Origin: Microbacterium ureisolvens | Lineage (GTDB): Bacteria; Actinomycetota; Actinomycetes; Actinomycetales; Microbacteriaceae | Length of the DNA: 64,000 bases | Assembly (NCBI RefSeq): GCF_015278315.1 | Contig: NZ_JADIJE010000013.1 | Coordinates: 1 to 64,000, forward strand | Direction of reading: 5' to 3' | Program-made: the position numbers and the translations under genes | Shown: in pieces, positions 40,921-49,322 of the stretch | Layout of the letters: every line of letters starts with the position of its first letter | Numbering within the stretch: the stretch's first letter is position 1 | Notes under the pieces: model-generated | What the model saw: only the letters and a program-made list of their open reading frames with translations | The model's database searches: none | What the model was told of the DNA's origin: nothing

Positions 40921-40940
40921 GAATGTGTTGTGCAACATTC
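40921..40940. promoter_or_regulatory. Palindromic operator in the QsdR-like/ACAD intergenic region
   Basis: GAATGT-gttgtgca-ACATTC, perfect 6-bp arms. Flanking direct repeats of GTGCAAC-N2-TTC (at about 40908 and 40930) extend it. 46 bp before the dehydrogenase start, 45 bp before the regulator's start. Confidence 0.7.
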
Positions 40941-40985
40941 CTGAAAGTGATGCATACTCTTGTCACGACCAGCTGAGGAGAGACG

Positions 40986-42257
40986 ATGACGTTCACCTTG
41001 ACCCAGACCGGCCCCGCCGGCGCCGGCCTCGCCGAGCCGGCGGACGTGCTCGACGCCGACTTCTACGCGTTCCAGGAGCTGCTGACGGATGCCGAGCGGC
41101 GCGCGCTGCGCGACATCCGCGGCTTCCTCGAGACCGAGGTGCGCCCCCACGCCGACGATCACTGGGATCGCGCCGAGAGCCCGCGCCACCTCGTGCCCCG
41201 CATCGCGGAGCTCGGGCTCTACGGCAACGCGTTCCCCGAGACGCGGACCTTCGAGAACAGCAACGTGTTCCGCGGCTGGGTCGCGATGGAGATCGCGCGG
41301 GCCGACCCGTCGACGGCGACGTTCATCGGCGTGCACAGCGGGCTCGCGATGACCTCCATCGCCGTCGGAGGCTCCGACGAGCAGCGGGCCGAATGGCTGC
41401 CGGTGCTCGCGCGCGGCGAGCAGATCGCCTGCTTCGGGCTGACCGAGCCCGGCCACGGATCCGACACCGCCAAGGGGCTCGAGACCACCGCCGAGCGTCG
41501 CCCCGGCCCTGACGGCGCGGACGAGTGGGTGCTGAACGGCGCCAAGCGGTGGATCGGCAACGGCGCGTTCGCCGACGTCGTGGTCATCTGGGCGCGCGAC
41601 GTCGCCGACGACCAGGTGAAGGGCTTCCTCGTGCGGACGCCGTCGGTGGGCTTCTCGGCGACCAAGATCGAGCGCAAGCAGTCGCTGCGCACGGTGGAGA
41701 ACGCCGACATCGTGCTCACCGACGTCGTCGTCCCCGAGCGCGACCGCCTCCAGCGGATCGACGGCTTCCGCGACCTCGCGGCCGTGCTGCGGATCACCCG
41801 CGCGCAGGTCGCGTGGCAGGCGCTCGGCGTCGCCGTCGGGGCGTACGAGTGCGCGGTCGCCTATGCGAAGGCTCGCGTGCAGTTCGGCAAGCCAATCGCG
41901 TCGTTCCAGCTCGTGCAGCAGAAGCTCGCCGACGCACTCGCCGACATCACGGCGTGCATCGGCATGTGCGTGCGCGTGTCGCAGCTGCAGGACGAGGGCA
42001 CGCAGCAGGACCACCACTCGGCGATGGCCAAGGCGTTCGTGAGCAGGCGCGTGCGCGAGACCGTCGCGCTCTGCCGCGAGATCTGCGGCGGCAACGGCGT
42101 GCAGCTCGGCGGGCAGGAGCAGCTGGGCATCCCCGCCGGCTACGGCATCGCGCGCTACTTCGCCGATGCCGAGGCCGTCTACACGTTCGAGGGCACGTAC
42201 GACATGAACTCCCTCATCGTCGGCCGCGCCATCACCGGCATCGCCGCGTTCGTCTGA
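40986..42257 (+). CDS. Acyl-CoA dehydrogenase (glutaryl-CoA dehydrogenase-like)
   Basis: 423 residues. CFGLTEPGHGSDTAKG, WVLNGAKRWIGNGAFADVVVIWA, VQFGKPIASFQLVQQKLADALADI, CGGNGVQLGGQEQLGIPAGYGIARYFADAEAVYTFEGTYDMN. The Glu of YTFEGT is the expected catalytic base. Group members act on glutaryl-CoA or short branched acyl-CoA. GAGGAG ribosome site. Co-transcribed with a thiolase 10 bp downstream; controlled by the divergent QsdR-like repressor. Confidence 0.93.
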   Translation: MTFTLTQTGPAGAGLAEPADVLDADFYAFQELLTDAERRALRDIRGFLETEVRPHADDHWDRAESPRHLVPRIAELGLYGNAFPETRTFENSNVFRGWVAMEIARADPSTATFIGVHSGLAMTSIAVGGSDEQRAEWLPVLARGEQIACFGLTEPGHGSDTAKGLETTAERRPGPDGADEWVLNGAKRWIGNGAFADVVVIWARDVADDQVKGFLVRTPSVGFSATKIERKQSLRTVENADIVLTDVVVPERDRLQRIDGFRDLAAVLRITRAQVAWQALGVAVGAYECAVAYAKARVQFGKPIASFQLVQQKLADALADITACIGMCVRVSQLQDEGTQQDHHSAMAKAFVSRRVRETVALCREICGGNGVQLGGQEQLGIPAGYGIARYFADAEAVYTFEGTYDMNSLIVGRAITGIAAFV

Positions 42258-42267
42258 AGGAGAAGCG

Positions 42268-43482
42268 ATGACCGAGGCCTACATCGTCGCCACCGCGCGC
42301 TCGCCGATCGGGCGTGCCCGCAAGGGGTCGCTCGTCGACGTGCGACCCGACGACCTCGCGGCGCGGATGGTCGGCGCCGCGCTCGACAAGGTGCCCGGGC
42401 TCGACCCGTCGCGCATCGACGACCTGCTCGTCGGCTGCGGGCAGCCCGCGGGCGAGCAGGGCTTCAACCTCGCCAGGATCGTCGCGGTGCTGCTCGGCTG
42501 GGACGCCGTGCCCGGCACGACCGTCAACCGCTACTGCTCGTCGTCGCTGCAGACCACGCGCATGGCGTTCCACGCCATCAAAGCGGGCGAGGGCGACGTG
42601 TTCGTCTCGGCCGGCGTCGAGTCGGTGTCGCGTTACGCGGCGGGGGCGTCGGATGTTCCGGATGCCGTCAACCCGGCGTTCGCGCCATCGCTCGCGCGCA
42701 CGGCGGCCCGCGCCGCCGCCGGAGCCGAGGGGTGGACCGATCCGCGCGACGACGGTGCGCTGCCCGACCCCTACATCGCGATGGGGCAGACGGCTGAGAA
42801 TGTCGCACAGCTGCGCGGAGTCACGCGAGAGGACCAGGATGCCTTCGCGGCGCGGTCGCAGCAGCGCGCCGAGGCCGCGATCGCCTCGGGCTTCTGGGCC
42901 CGCGACATCACGCCGGTCACCCTTGCCGACGGCACGGTCGTCGCCGCCGACGACGGCCCGAGGCCGGGCGTCACCGTGGCGGCGCTCGCGGGTCTGGATC
43001 CCGTGTTCCGGCCGGATGGCACGGTCACGGCCGGCAACTGCTGCCCGCTCAACGACGGGGCGGCGGCGGTCGTGATCGTGTCGGACCGAGTCGTGTCCGA
43101 GCTCGGCCTGCAGCCGATCGCCCGCATCGTGTCGACCGGGGTCTCCGGGCTCTCGCCCGAGGTGATGGGCCTCGGGCCGGTCGAGGCATCGCGTCGCGCG
43201 CTCGCTCTCGCCGGGCTCACGATCGACGACATCGATCTGGTCGAGATCAACGAGGCGTTCGCCGCGCAGGTGATCCCCTCGGCCCGCGAGCTCGGTGTGG
43301 ACCCCGAGCGGCTCAATGTGCACGGCGGGGCCATCGCGGTGGGGCATCCGTTCGGCATGACCGGGGCGCGCATCACCTCCACGCTCCTCAACGGGCTCAC
43401 GGCGACCGGCGGGCGGTACGGCCTCGAGACGATGTGCGTCGGCGGCGGCCAGGGCATGGCGATGGTGGTCGAGCGCGTGTGA
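42268..43482 (+). CDS. Acetyl-CoA acetyltransferase (thiolase)
   Basis: 404 residues. Nucleophilic Cys90 in TTVNRYCSSSLQTT, His in VHGGAIAVGHPFGMTGAR and second Cys in TMCVGGGQGMAM, with NEAFAAQ. All thiolase residues are intact, in degradative (FadA/AtoB) pattern. Cleaves 3-ketoacyl-CoA at the end of a beta-oxidation round. AAGGAGAAGCG ribosome site. Would complete the pathway encoded by the operons with the shared palindrome, although it is under the neighbouring QsdR-type operator. Confidence 0.94.
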   Translation: MTEAYIVATARSPIGRARKGSLVDVRPDDLAARMVGAALDKVPGLDPSRIDDLLVGCGQPAGEQGFNLARIVAVLLGWDAVPGTTVNRYCSSSLQTTRMAFHAIKAGEGDVFVSAGVESVSRYAAGASDVPDAVNPAFAPSLARTAARAAAGAEGWTDPRDDGALPDPYIAMGQTAENVAQLRGVTREDQDAFAARSQQRAEAAIASGFWARDITPVTLADGTVVAADDGPRPGVTVAALAGLDPVFRPDGTVTAGNCCPLNDGAAAVVIVSDRVVSELGLQPIARIVSTGVSGLSPEVMGLGPVEASRRALALAGLTIDDIDLVEINEAFAAQVIPSARELGVDPERLNVHGGAIAVGHPFGMTGARITSTLLNGLTATGGRYGLETMCVGGGQGMAMVVERV

Positions 43483-43544
43483 GCGCCGGCCCCGCGCCGT
43501 GGCGTGAGGGCGGGGCTGTCGGAGGCGCGGCCTAGGCTCGGCCT

Positions 43545-43934
43545 GTGGCCACCCTCGACGACCTGCGCCGCACCGCCGACGCGCTGCCGGGCAGCGAGGA
43601 GCGCGCGACCACCGGCGGCGCCGCCTGGTTCGTGCGCGGCAAGCTGTACGCGTGGGAGTGCCACCCGTGGCCGAGCATCCCGGCCGACGTGCGGGCGATC
43701 ATCGCGTCTGAGCTCGTGGTCGGCGTCAAGGTCGCCGACGGGCTCGACGCGCTCGCGCTCCGTGAGATGCAGCCCGAGGTGTTCCTCGGCGCCACCACGG
43801 CGTGGGGCGAGCCCAAGGTGGCGTTCCGCATGGCGCGCATCGACGACGACCATCTCGCCGAGCTCGTGACCGAGGCGTGGCGGGTGCAGGCGCCGAGGTA
43901 CCTGCGCCGGGAGCTCGACGAGACGGGTCGCTGA
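43545..43934 (+). CDS. MmcQ/YjbR-family (DUF419) protein
   Basis: 129 residues, CyaY-like fold: TLDDLRRTADALPGSEERATTGGAAWFVRGKLYAWE and a C-terminal DDDHLAELVTEAWRVQAPRYLRRELDE. Family function is undefined (a DNA-binding role has been suggested). GTG start exactly 6 nt after a TAGGCT -10 (43533-43538): leaderless. Confidence 0.85.
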   Translation: MATLDDLRRTADALPGSEERATTGGAAWFVRGKLYAWECHPWPSIPADVRAIIASELVVGVKVADGLDALALREMQPEVFLGATTAWGEPKVAFRMARIDDDHLAELVTEAWRVQAPRYLRRELDETGR

Positions 43935-44014
43935 GACCTGCGCGCTGCCGGACGCCGCGTGCCGCGTGCCGCGTGTCGCTGCGGAGTGTCGCGGCTCTGT
44001 GGGAGATTCGGTGG

Positions 44015-45451
44015 GTGCTGAGCGAGGACGACCGGGATCTCATGCGGGAGGTCTCCCGCTACCTTCGACGCGTCAACGAGCTGGGGGAGCGCGAGGCCCG
44101 GCCGAGCCGAACGCCGCTGGGCGATCTGATCAGCGAGCACCTCGGCACCGACGCCTCGCAGGTCTCGGTCGTGCAGGAGGTGATCGCCGACCACCGCCTG
44201 GCCGACGCGGACGTGGCGCTCGAGGCGCTCTCCGCCGGGGGCGCGGGCACTCTCCTCGGCGTCGGCGGGGGTGAGCAGCGTCACCACCACGGCCTCGCGG
44301 AGTTCGTCAGCAACAGCCACGTGCGCTACGCGCCCGGACCGGTGGACTACACCGAGCGCTCGACCGGTCCGGACTCGAGCAAGCGCGTCGTGTCGCTCGG
44401 CATCCGCCTGCTCCACTTCGAGGGGTCTCCGATCGCGCTGTCGCAGCGGGCCGCGGTGCCGCAGTTCGGCCGGCAGACGGCGAGCGTCGAGATCATGGGC
44501 GCCGAGGCCGACGTGGTGACGCGGTTCCTCGAGACGCTGCGGCGGACGATGGTGGAGCTCAGCGTGCTGCGCGGGAAGGTGCTGTCGTTCCAGCCGACCG
44601 AGTACGGGCGGGACGCAGGCGCGACGTTCGTGCACCGGCCCGACGTCGCGGCGGAAGACATCGTGCTGCGGGAAGGGGTGCTGGAAGAGGTCGTCGAGCA
44701 TGTCATCGGCATCGGCGCCCACCGCGAGGCGCTCTCGCGCGCCGGTCAGCACCTCAAGCGCGGCGTGCTGCTGTACGGGCCGCCGGGCACCGGCAAGACG
44801 CTCACCGTGCGCCACCTCCTCAGCGCGACGCCCGACACGACCGCCGTCCTCCTCACCGGCTCGAGCATCCGCTACATCAGCGCCGCCGCCGAGATCGCCC
44901 GCACGTTCCAGCCCGCGATCGTCGTGCTCGAAGACATCGACCTGGTGGCGATGGAACGTCACGGGTCGCCGCAGCCGCTGCTGTTCGAGGTGCTCGACGC
45001 CCTGGACGGCCTCGACGGCGACGCCGACGTGGCGTTCGTGATGACGACCAATCGCGTCGAGATGCTCGAGCGCGCGCTCGCCGAGCGGCCGGGACGCGTC
45101 GACCTGGCCGTCGAGGTGCCGCTGCCCGCGCTGCCCGAGCGGCAGCGGCTGTTCCGCCGCTACGCGCAGCAGCTCCCGTACAGCGACGCTGCGCTGGATG
45201 CCGCGGCCGAGCGCGCGGAGGGGACCACGGGCTCCTTCGCGAAGGAGCTCATGCGGCGCAGCGTGCTGCGCGCCGCCCAGGAGGGGCGTCCGCCGGTCGA
45301 CGAAGACCTCGCCGGCGAACTCGCACGCCTGCTCGACTCCCGCTCCCAGCTCACCCGCACGATGCTCGGCTCGGGCGAACCGGCCCAGCCGGAGCCCGCG
45401 CCGCAGCGCGGCGCGAGCTTCGGCTGGTTCGCCGGCTCCGCCGGCCGCTAG
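44015..45451 (+). CDS. AAA-family ATPase with unknown N-terminal domain
   Basis: 478 residues. About 215 N-terminal residues form a domain I do not recognise (RHHHGLAEFVSNSHVRYAPGP, IEIMGAEADVVTRFLETLRRTM-like). AAA core: Walker A YGPPGTGKT (about 254-262), Walker B VVLEDIDLVA, sensor 1 MTTNRVEMLERALAERPGRVD with the Arg finger, and a helical lid. Closest in pattern to CDC48/FtsH-type AAA domains but with no protease. The start is uncertain: GTG 44015 or ATG 44042. Preceded by short GCGTGCC repeats. Possibly a protein-remodelling factor. Confidence 0.82.
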   Translation: MLSEDDRDLMREVSRYLRRVNELGEREARPSRTPLGDLISEHLGTDASQVSVVQEVIADHRLADADVALEALSAGGAGTLLGVGGGEQRHHHGLAEFVSNSHVRYAPGPVDYTERSTGPDSSKRVVSLGIRLLHFEGSPIALSQRAAVPQFGRQTASVEIMGAEADVVTRFLETLRRTMVELSVLRGKVLSFQPTEYGRDAGATFVHRPDVAAEDIVLREGVLEEVVEHVIGIGAHREALSRAGQHLKRGVLLYGPPGTGKTLTVRHLLSATPDTTAVLLTGSSIRYISAAAEIARTFQPAIVVLEDIDLVAMERHGSPQPLLFEVLDALDGLDGDADVAFVMTTNRVEMLERALAERPGRVDLAVEVPLPALPERQRLFRRYAQQLPYSDAALDAAAERAEGTTGSFAKELMRRSVLRAAQEGRPPVDEDLAGELARLLDSRSQLTRTMLGSGEPAQPEPAPQRGASFGWFAGSAGR

Positions 45452-45490
45452 TCGCTCCTACGCGGGCTCCTGCGCCCGCTCCACCGGCAG

Positions 45491-46336
45491 TCAGAGCTCG
45501 CAGGTCGCGGTGGAGAAGTCCGGCGCCCGGTCCAGCACCGCCACGATCGACGGGCCGGGCCGCAGCCGCCACGGGTTGGAGGGGAACCATTCGCCGGCCG
45601 TAGCCGCCCAGGTCTCCTGCAGTGCGGCCGGGTACGGACCCGCCGAGCGGAACACCGCCCACGCGCCGGCTGCGACGTCGATCTCGTCCAGGTCCTCGGG
45701 CAGGGCCGAGCCGGTGCTGACGGCGACGCCGTGCAGGTACGTCAGCTCGCTTCCCTCGGTGTAGTCCGGATCGACGTCCGCGCTCACCTGGAGGAGGCCT
45801 CCGGGCTCGGTGTCGCTCAGCGACTTGAGCCGCTCGTGCTCGGTGGGCGGCAGCGCGGCGATGTGCGCTTGGATGTGCGGGTTGGGCCCCTCGTGGATGA
45901 GCGGCACCCGGGCGGCGTGGCCGATGAGGCGGAAGGCCGGTCGCTCGGTGAGGCGGGTGTCCATGATCGTGTTCCCTTCGACGGTCAGGCGGAACCTGAG
46001 CTGCTGTTGTGAGCGAAGGGGACCGCCCTCACGGCGCACGTCCGCCGGGCCGACGCCGTGCACCGCGCGGAACGCACGGGTGAACGCCTCCGTGGAGCCG
46101 TAGCCGTAGCGCACCGCGATGCCCAGCAGGTCGTCGTCGCCGAGCAGGTCGGCGGCTGCGACCGTCATCCTCCGCCGCCGGATGTACTCCGACAGCGGCA
46201 TGCCCGCCAGCGACGAGAACATCCGGCGCACGTGGTACTCGGTCGTGCCCAGGCTCTGTGCCAGCCCGGCCACGTCGATGTCGTCCGCAAGATGCGAGTC
46301 GACGTACTCGACGACGCGGTTGAGAATCGCGATCAC
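45491..46336 (-). CDS. AraC-family regulator with GyrI-like effector domain
   Basis: 281 residues. Two AraC HTH units (about 1-100: LADDIDVAGLAQSLGTTEYHVRRMFSSLAGMPLSEYIRRRRMTV, then GIAVRYGYGSTEAFTRAFRAVHGVGPADVRREGG), linked to a GyrI/Rob-type effector-binding domain (about 120-281) with RLTERPAFRLIGHAARVPL and TYLHGVAVSTGSALPEDLDEIDVAAGAWAVFRSAGPYP. Such proteins bind small, often toxic, aromatic or cationic compounds. GTG start with GGAGGAACC directly upstream. Overlaps no neighbour. Confidence 0.9.
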   Translation of the reverse strand: MIAILNRVVEYVDSHLADDIDVAGLAQSLGTTEYHVRRMFSSLAGMPLSEYIRRRRMTVAAADLLGDDDLLGIAVRYGYGSTEAFTRAFRAVHGVGPADVRREGGPLRSQQQLRFRLTVEGNTIMDTRLTERPAFRLIGHAARVPLIHEGPNPHIQAHIAALPPTEHERLKSLSDTEPGGLLQVSADVDPDYTEGSELTYLHGVAVSTGSALPEDLDEIDVAAGAWAVFRSAGPYPAALQETWAATAGEWFPSNPWRLRPGPSIVAVLDRAPDFSTATCEL

Positions 46337-46469
46337 GGTTCCTCCTTCGACATCCAGCCTGTCGGGGGCGTGCGCACCGCACCCGATCTTCCCGGACCGA
46401 TTCTGTCGGCCGGCGGCTCATCGGCACGCCGCCTCGGCGACCGGCGGTGGGGCCGGGTCGCGGCATCCG

Positions 46470-46871
46470 CTACCGGTCCGTGCCCGTCAGCTGAGCGAGC
46501 AGCTCCACCTCGTCCGCCGAACCCGAGAACTCGGCGATGCGTCCGTTGGTCACGCGGTACATCGCGAACTGCGCGACGTTGGCGTGCCGCCGGGTCGGCG
46601 CGACGCCGCGGAACACGCCGAGGTGCGTGCCGCTGCCGCGCAGGTGTGCGGCGAGACGGTCGTCCTCGACGACGAGCTGGATGCGGCGCCACCGCCAGTC
46701 GGGGAAGGCGTGGAAGAGGTCGGCCATGTCGGACACCCACGCGTCGGCGCCGCCGGGTAGATGCGCGCGCCGCACACCCGGCGCGACGAACGAGCGGATG
46801 GCGTCGAGGTCGTGGCGGTTGCACGCGTCGAGGTAGTCGGCGTACCACTCGCGCATCTCCCACGGCTCCAC
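46470..46871 (-). CDS. SnoaL-like ester-cyclase/NTF2-fold protein
   Basis: 133 residues. SnoaL-type cone fold: MREWYADYLDACNRHDLDAIRSFVAPGVRRAHLPGGADAWV, FPDWRWRRIQLVVEDDRLAAHLRGSGTHLGVFRGV, FAMYRVTNGRIAEFSG. Function unknown; such proteins bind or isomerise small molecules. The GTG at 46871 was chosen because a GATAAT -10 (46883-46878) ends 6 nt before it, the leaderless arrangement seen at other genes here; ATG 46856 is the alternative. Confidence 0.8.
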   Translation of the reverse strand: MEPWEMREWYADYLDACNRHDLDAIRSFVAPGVRRAHLPGGADAWVSDMADLFHAFPDWRWRRIQLVVEDDRLAAHLRGSGTHLGVFRGVAPTRRHANVAQFAMYRVTNGRIAEFSGSADEVELLAQLTGTDR

Positions 46872-47012
46872 CTCCCCATTATCCGGGCGGGCGCCGTCGC
46901 GGAGCGGAGGGGACGGATGCTGCGCCCGCCGGCTGTCACCCGAACCACTGGTGCTCCGCGACGCGGTTGTCAACGGCTGGTCGGTCGCCGTCCGTCTGCC
47001 TAGCCTGGGGCG

Positions 47013-47732
47013 ATGGCAGTGAAGGAGCTCTGGCTCGCGCGGCACGGTGAGAGCATCGGCAACGTCGCGGCGACGCAGGCCGAGATCGATGGACTCGACA
47101 CCATTCCGCTGGACGTGCGCGACGCCGACGTGCCGCTGTCCGACACCGGTCGCGAGCAGGCGCTCGCCCTGGGCGAGTGGCTGGACGGGCACCGCGAGGG
47201 CCTCGACGTGTACTGGGTGTCGCCGTACCTCCGGGCGCGGGAGACGCTGGCGCTCGCGCTCGGAGACGAGGGCGGGCGGGTGCTGGTCGACGAGCGGCTG
47301 CGCGACCGCGAGCTCGGCATCCTCGACCTGCTCACCCGTCGGGGTGCGGCGCGCCTGCACCCCGGGGAGTTCGCGCGGCGACAGCACCTGGGCAAGTTCT
47401 ACCACCGCCCGCCGGGCGGTGAGTCGTGGGCCGATGTCGCGCTGCGGCTGAGGTCCTTCCTGCGTGACGTCATGGCCGGTCCCGACGAGCGCGCGATGAT
47501 CGTCGCGCACGACGCCGTCGTCATGCTCGTCCTCTACATCCTCCTGCCGATGGACGAACCCGGGCTCCTCGATTTCGCCGCCGGGCACACGGTGCTGAAC
47601 GCCTCCGTGACCCACCTCGTCCGCGGCGACGACGGCTGGACCCTCTCGGCGTTCTCCGACGTCGCGCACCTGCAGCGCGAGGGCGCCGACATCACCGCGC
47701 ACCCGGGAAGCCCCGATGTCGAGCCGCGTTGA
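47013..47732 (+). CDS. Histidine phosphatase (phosphoglycerate mutase-like) protein
   Basis: 239 residues. RHG catalytic motif at LARHGESIGN (phospho-His about 10), a second conserved His in MIVAHDAVVMLV, and an Arg in SPYLRARETLALAL. Typical of phosphatases of small metabolites in the PGM superfamily; substrate unknown. TAGCCT -10 (47001-47006) 6 nt before the ATG. Overlaps the NnrD gene by 17 bp, so they are co-transcribed. Confidence 0.9.
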   Translation: MAVKELWLARHGESIGNVAATQAEIDGLDTIPLDVRDADVPLSDTGREQALALGEWLDGHREGLDVYWVSPYLRARETLALALGDEGGRVLVDERLRDRELGILDLLTRRGAARLHPGEFARRQHLGKFYHRPPGGESWADVALRLRSFLRDVMAGPDERAMIVAHDAVVMLVLYILLPMDEPGLLDFAAGHTVLNASVTHLVRGDDGWTLSAFSDVAHLQREGADITAHPGSPDVEPR

Positions 47733-48555
47733 GCCCGTCACCCCGGCGCTGCTGCGCGAGTGGGGCCTGCCGAGCCCCGGCGACTCGAAGAAGTCGCGCG
47801 GCGACGTCCTCGTCGTCGGCGGCTCGCGGCGCTCGCCCGGAGGAGTCCTCCTCGCCGGCGAGGCGGCGCTGCGCGTCGGCGCGGGCCGGGTGGGCCTGGC
47901 GGTTCCCCAGTCGATCGACGCGCACGTGGGTATCGCGCTGCCCGAGGCCGGCATCTTCGCGCTGCCCGATGCCGCGGACGATCCGCTCGGCGAGGAGCTC
48001 GGCGGCCGGGTCTCATCCGTCGACACCGTGCTCGTCGGCCCGGGCTTCGACGAACCGGACGAGACCCGCGCGACCCTGATCGCCGTCGCAGCGGCGGGGC
48101 CCCGGTGCGTCGTGCTCGACGCCTTCGCGCTGGGCGTGCTCCCCGAGATCGACCGGGCGACGCTGCCCGACGATCTCATCCTGAGTCCCAACAAGGACGA
48201 GGCTGCCATCCTCCTCGGTCGCGAACTCGGCGACGGCGTCGCCGACGTGCGCGAGATCGCGCGGACCTTCCGCGCCGTCGTGAACTGCTACGGACTCGTC
48301 GCGCATCCGGACGGCCGGGCATGGCGCGTGAACGAGGGCGGCGGCGGGCTCGGCACATCGGGCAGCGGCGATGTGCTCGCCGGCGCGATCGCGGGATTCA
48401 CGGCGCGCGGGGTGGCCCTCGAACAGGCCGCCGTGTGGGGAGCATGGGCGCACGCGCGAGCGGGCGCGCGGCTGACCGAGGACCCGGGGCTCGGCTTCCT
48501 GGCAGGGGAACTCGCGCGAGAGCTGACGCCGACGATCCGCGACACCCTCCGCTGA
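47716..48555 (+). CDS. nnrD: ADP/ATP-dependent NAD(P)H-hydrate dehydratase
   Basis: 279 residues. Ribokinase-like carbohydrate kinase domain of the YjeF C-terminal family: KKSRGDVLVVGGSRRSPGGVLLAGEAALRVGAG at the N-terminus, SPNKDEAAILLG and the catalytic GTSGSGDVLAGAIAGF. Repairs hydrated NADHX/NADPHX. No YjeF epimerase domain is fused. Second gene of a pair with the histidine phosphatase. Confidence 0.92.
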   Translation: MSSRVEPVTPALLREWGLPSPGDSKKSRGDVLVVGGSRRSPGGVLLAGEAALRVGAGRVGLAVPQSIDAHVGIALPEAGIFALPDAADDPLGEELGGRVSSVDTVLVGPGFDEPDETRATLIAVAAAGPRCVVLDAFALGVLPEIDRATLPDDLILSPNKDEAAILLGRELGDGVADVREIARTFRAVVNCYGLVAHPDGRAWRVNEGGGGLGTSGSGDVLAGAIAGFTARGVALEQAAVWGAWAHARAGARLTEDPGLGFLAGELARELTPTIRDTLR

Positions 48556-48589
48556 TCAGCGGGCCGGCGGCCAACGAGGTCGTGACGGC

Positions 48590-49246
48590 TCACGGGCACA
48601 CGGGGCTGACCGCGCCGTCGACGGATGCCACGCACCCGGCGTCCAGCCGGATCACGACGTCGCCCAGCTCGATCAGCGCGGGGTCGTGGCTCACGCACAC
48701 CACCACGACACCGCGCCGCGCCTGGCTCGTCACGGCGTCGGTGATGCGCGCGGCGCTGGAGGAGTCCAGCGCGGTCGTCGGCTCGTCGAGCAACAGCACG
48801 TCGGCGCCGCGCGCGAGCCCCTGAGCGAGGAGCGCCCGCTGGCGCTGCCCTCCCGACAGCGCGCCGAACGGCGACCGCTGCAGGGGGCCGAGGTCGAGGA
48901 GCTCGAGCGCTTCGTCGACGGCGTGACGACCGTCGCGCCCGACGCGGCGCCACGGACTCGTGCGCCCCCACGCCCCGACCGTCACGACGTCGCGGACGGT
49001 GAGCGGCAGCGTCTCCGAGACGGCAGCGCGCTGCGGGACGAAGGCCCGCGACAGCGCGCCGGCCTTCACGACGCCGCGGCTCGGAGCGAGGGTGCCGGCC
49101 AGCACCTCGAGCAGCGTCGACTTGCCCGCGCCGTTCGGGCCGGCGATGACGGTGATCGCCCCGGTCGCAGCGTCGAGATCGACGCCGCGGAGTGCCGGCT
49201 TGCCCGCGAAATCGACGTGGATGCCCCGAACCGAGAGCGCGGACAT
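48590..49246 (-). CDS. aztA: Zinc/manganese ABC transporter ATP-binding protein (AztA-like)
   Basis: 218 residues, short for the family. Walker A GPNGAGKST (36-44), signature LSGGQRQRALLAQGL, Walker B VLLLDEPTTALD, H-loop SHDPALIELG. Energises metal import with the permease encoded divergently 77 bp away. A 15-bp Zur-like palindrome lies in the divergent promoter. ATG 49246; GTG 49267 possible. In the Azt systems known to me the ATPase and permease genes are co-directional, so this divergence is a local rearrangement. Confidence 0.88.
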   Translation of the reverse strand: MSALSVRGIHVDFAGKPALRGVDLDAATGAITVIAGPNGAGKSTLLEVLAGTLAPSRGVVKAGALSRAFVPQRAAVSETLPLTVRDVVTVGAWGRTSPWRRVGRDGRHAVDEALELLDLGPLQRSPFGALSGGQRQRALLAQGLARGADVLLLDEPTTALDSSSAARITDAVTSQARRGVVVVCVSHDPALIELGDVVIRLDAGCVASVDGAVSPVCP

Positions 49247-49285
49247 GGGCGGCTGACCTGAAGGCACGAGTACAGCTTATCGATT

Positions 49286-49314
49286 TTGAGAATCGTTCTC
49301 ATTAACGCTACGGT
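49286..49314 (+). promoter_or_regulatory. Zur-like box overlapping the -35 of the zinc permease promoter
   Basis: TGAGAAT-C-GTTCTCA (49287-49301), near-perfect 7-1-7 palindrome of the Fur/Zur superfamily. It overlaps a TTGAGA -35 (49286-49291); 17 bp later is TACGGT (49309-49314), 8 nt before the GTG. It also faces the divergent ATPase gene. Zur rather than Fur is inferred from the zinc genes. Confidence 0.8.
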
Positions 49315-49322
49315 CGTCGCTC

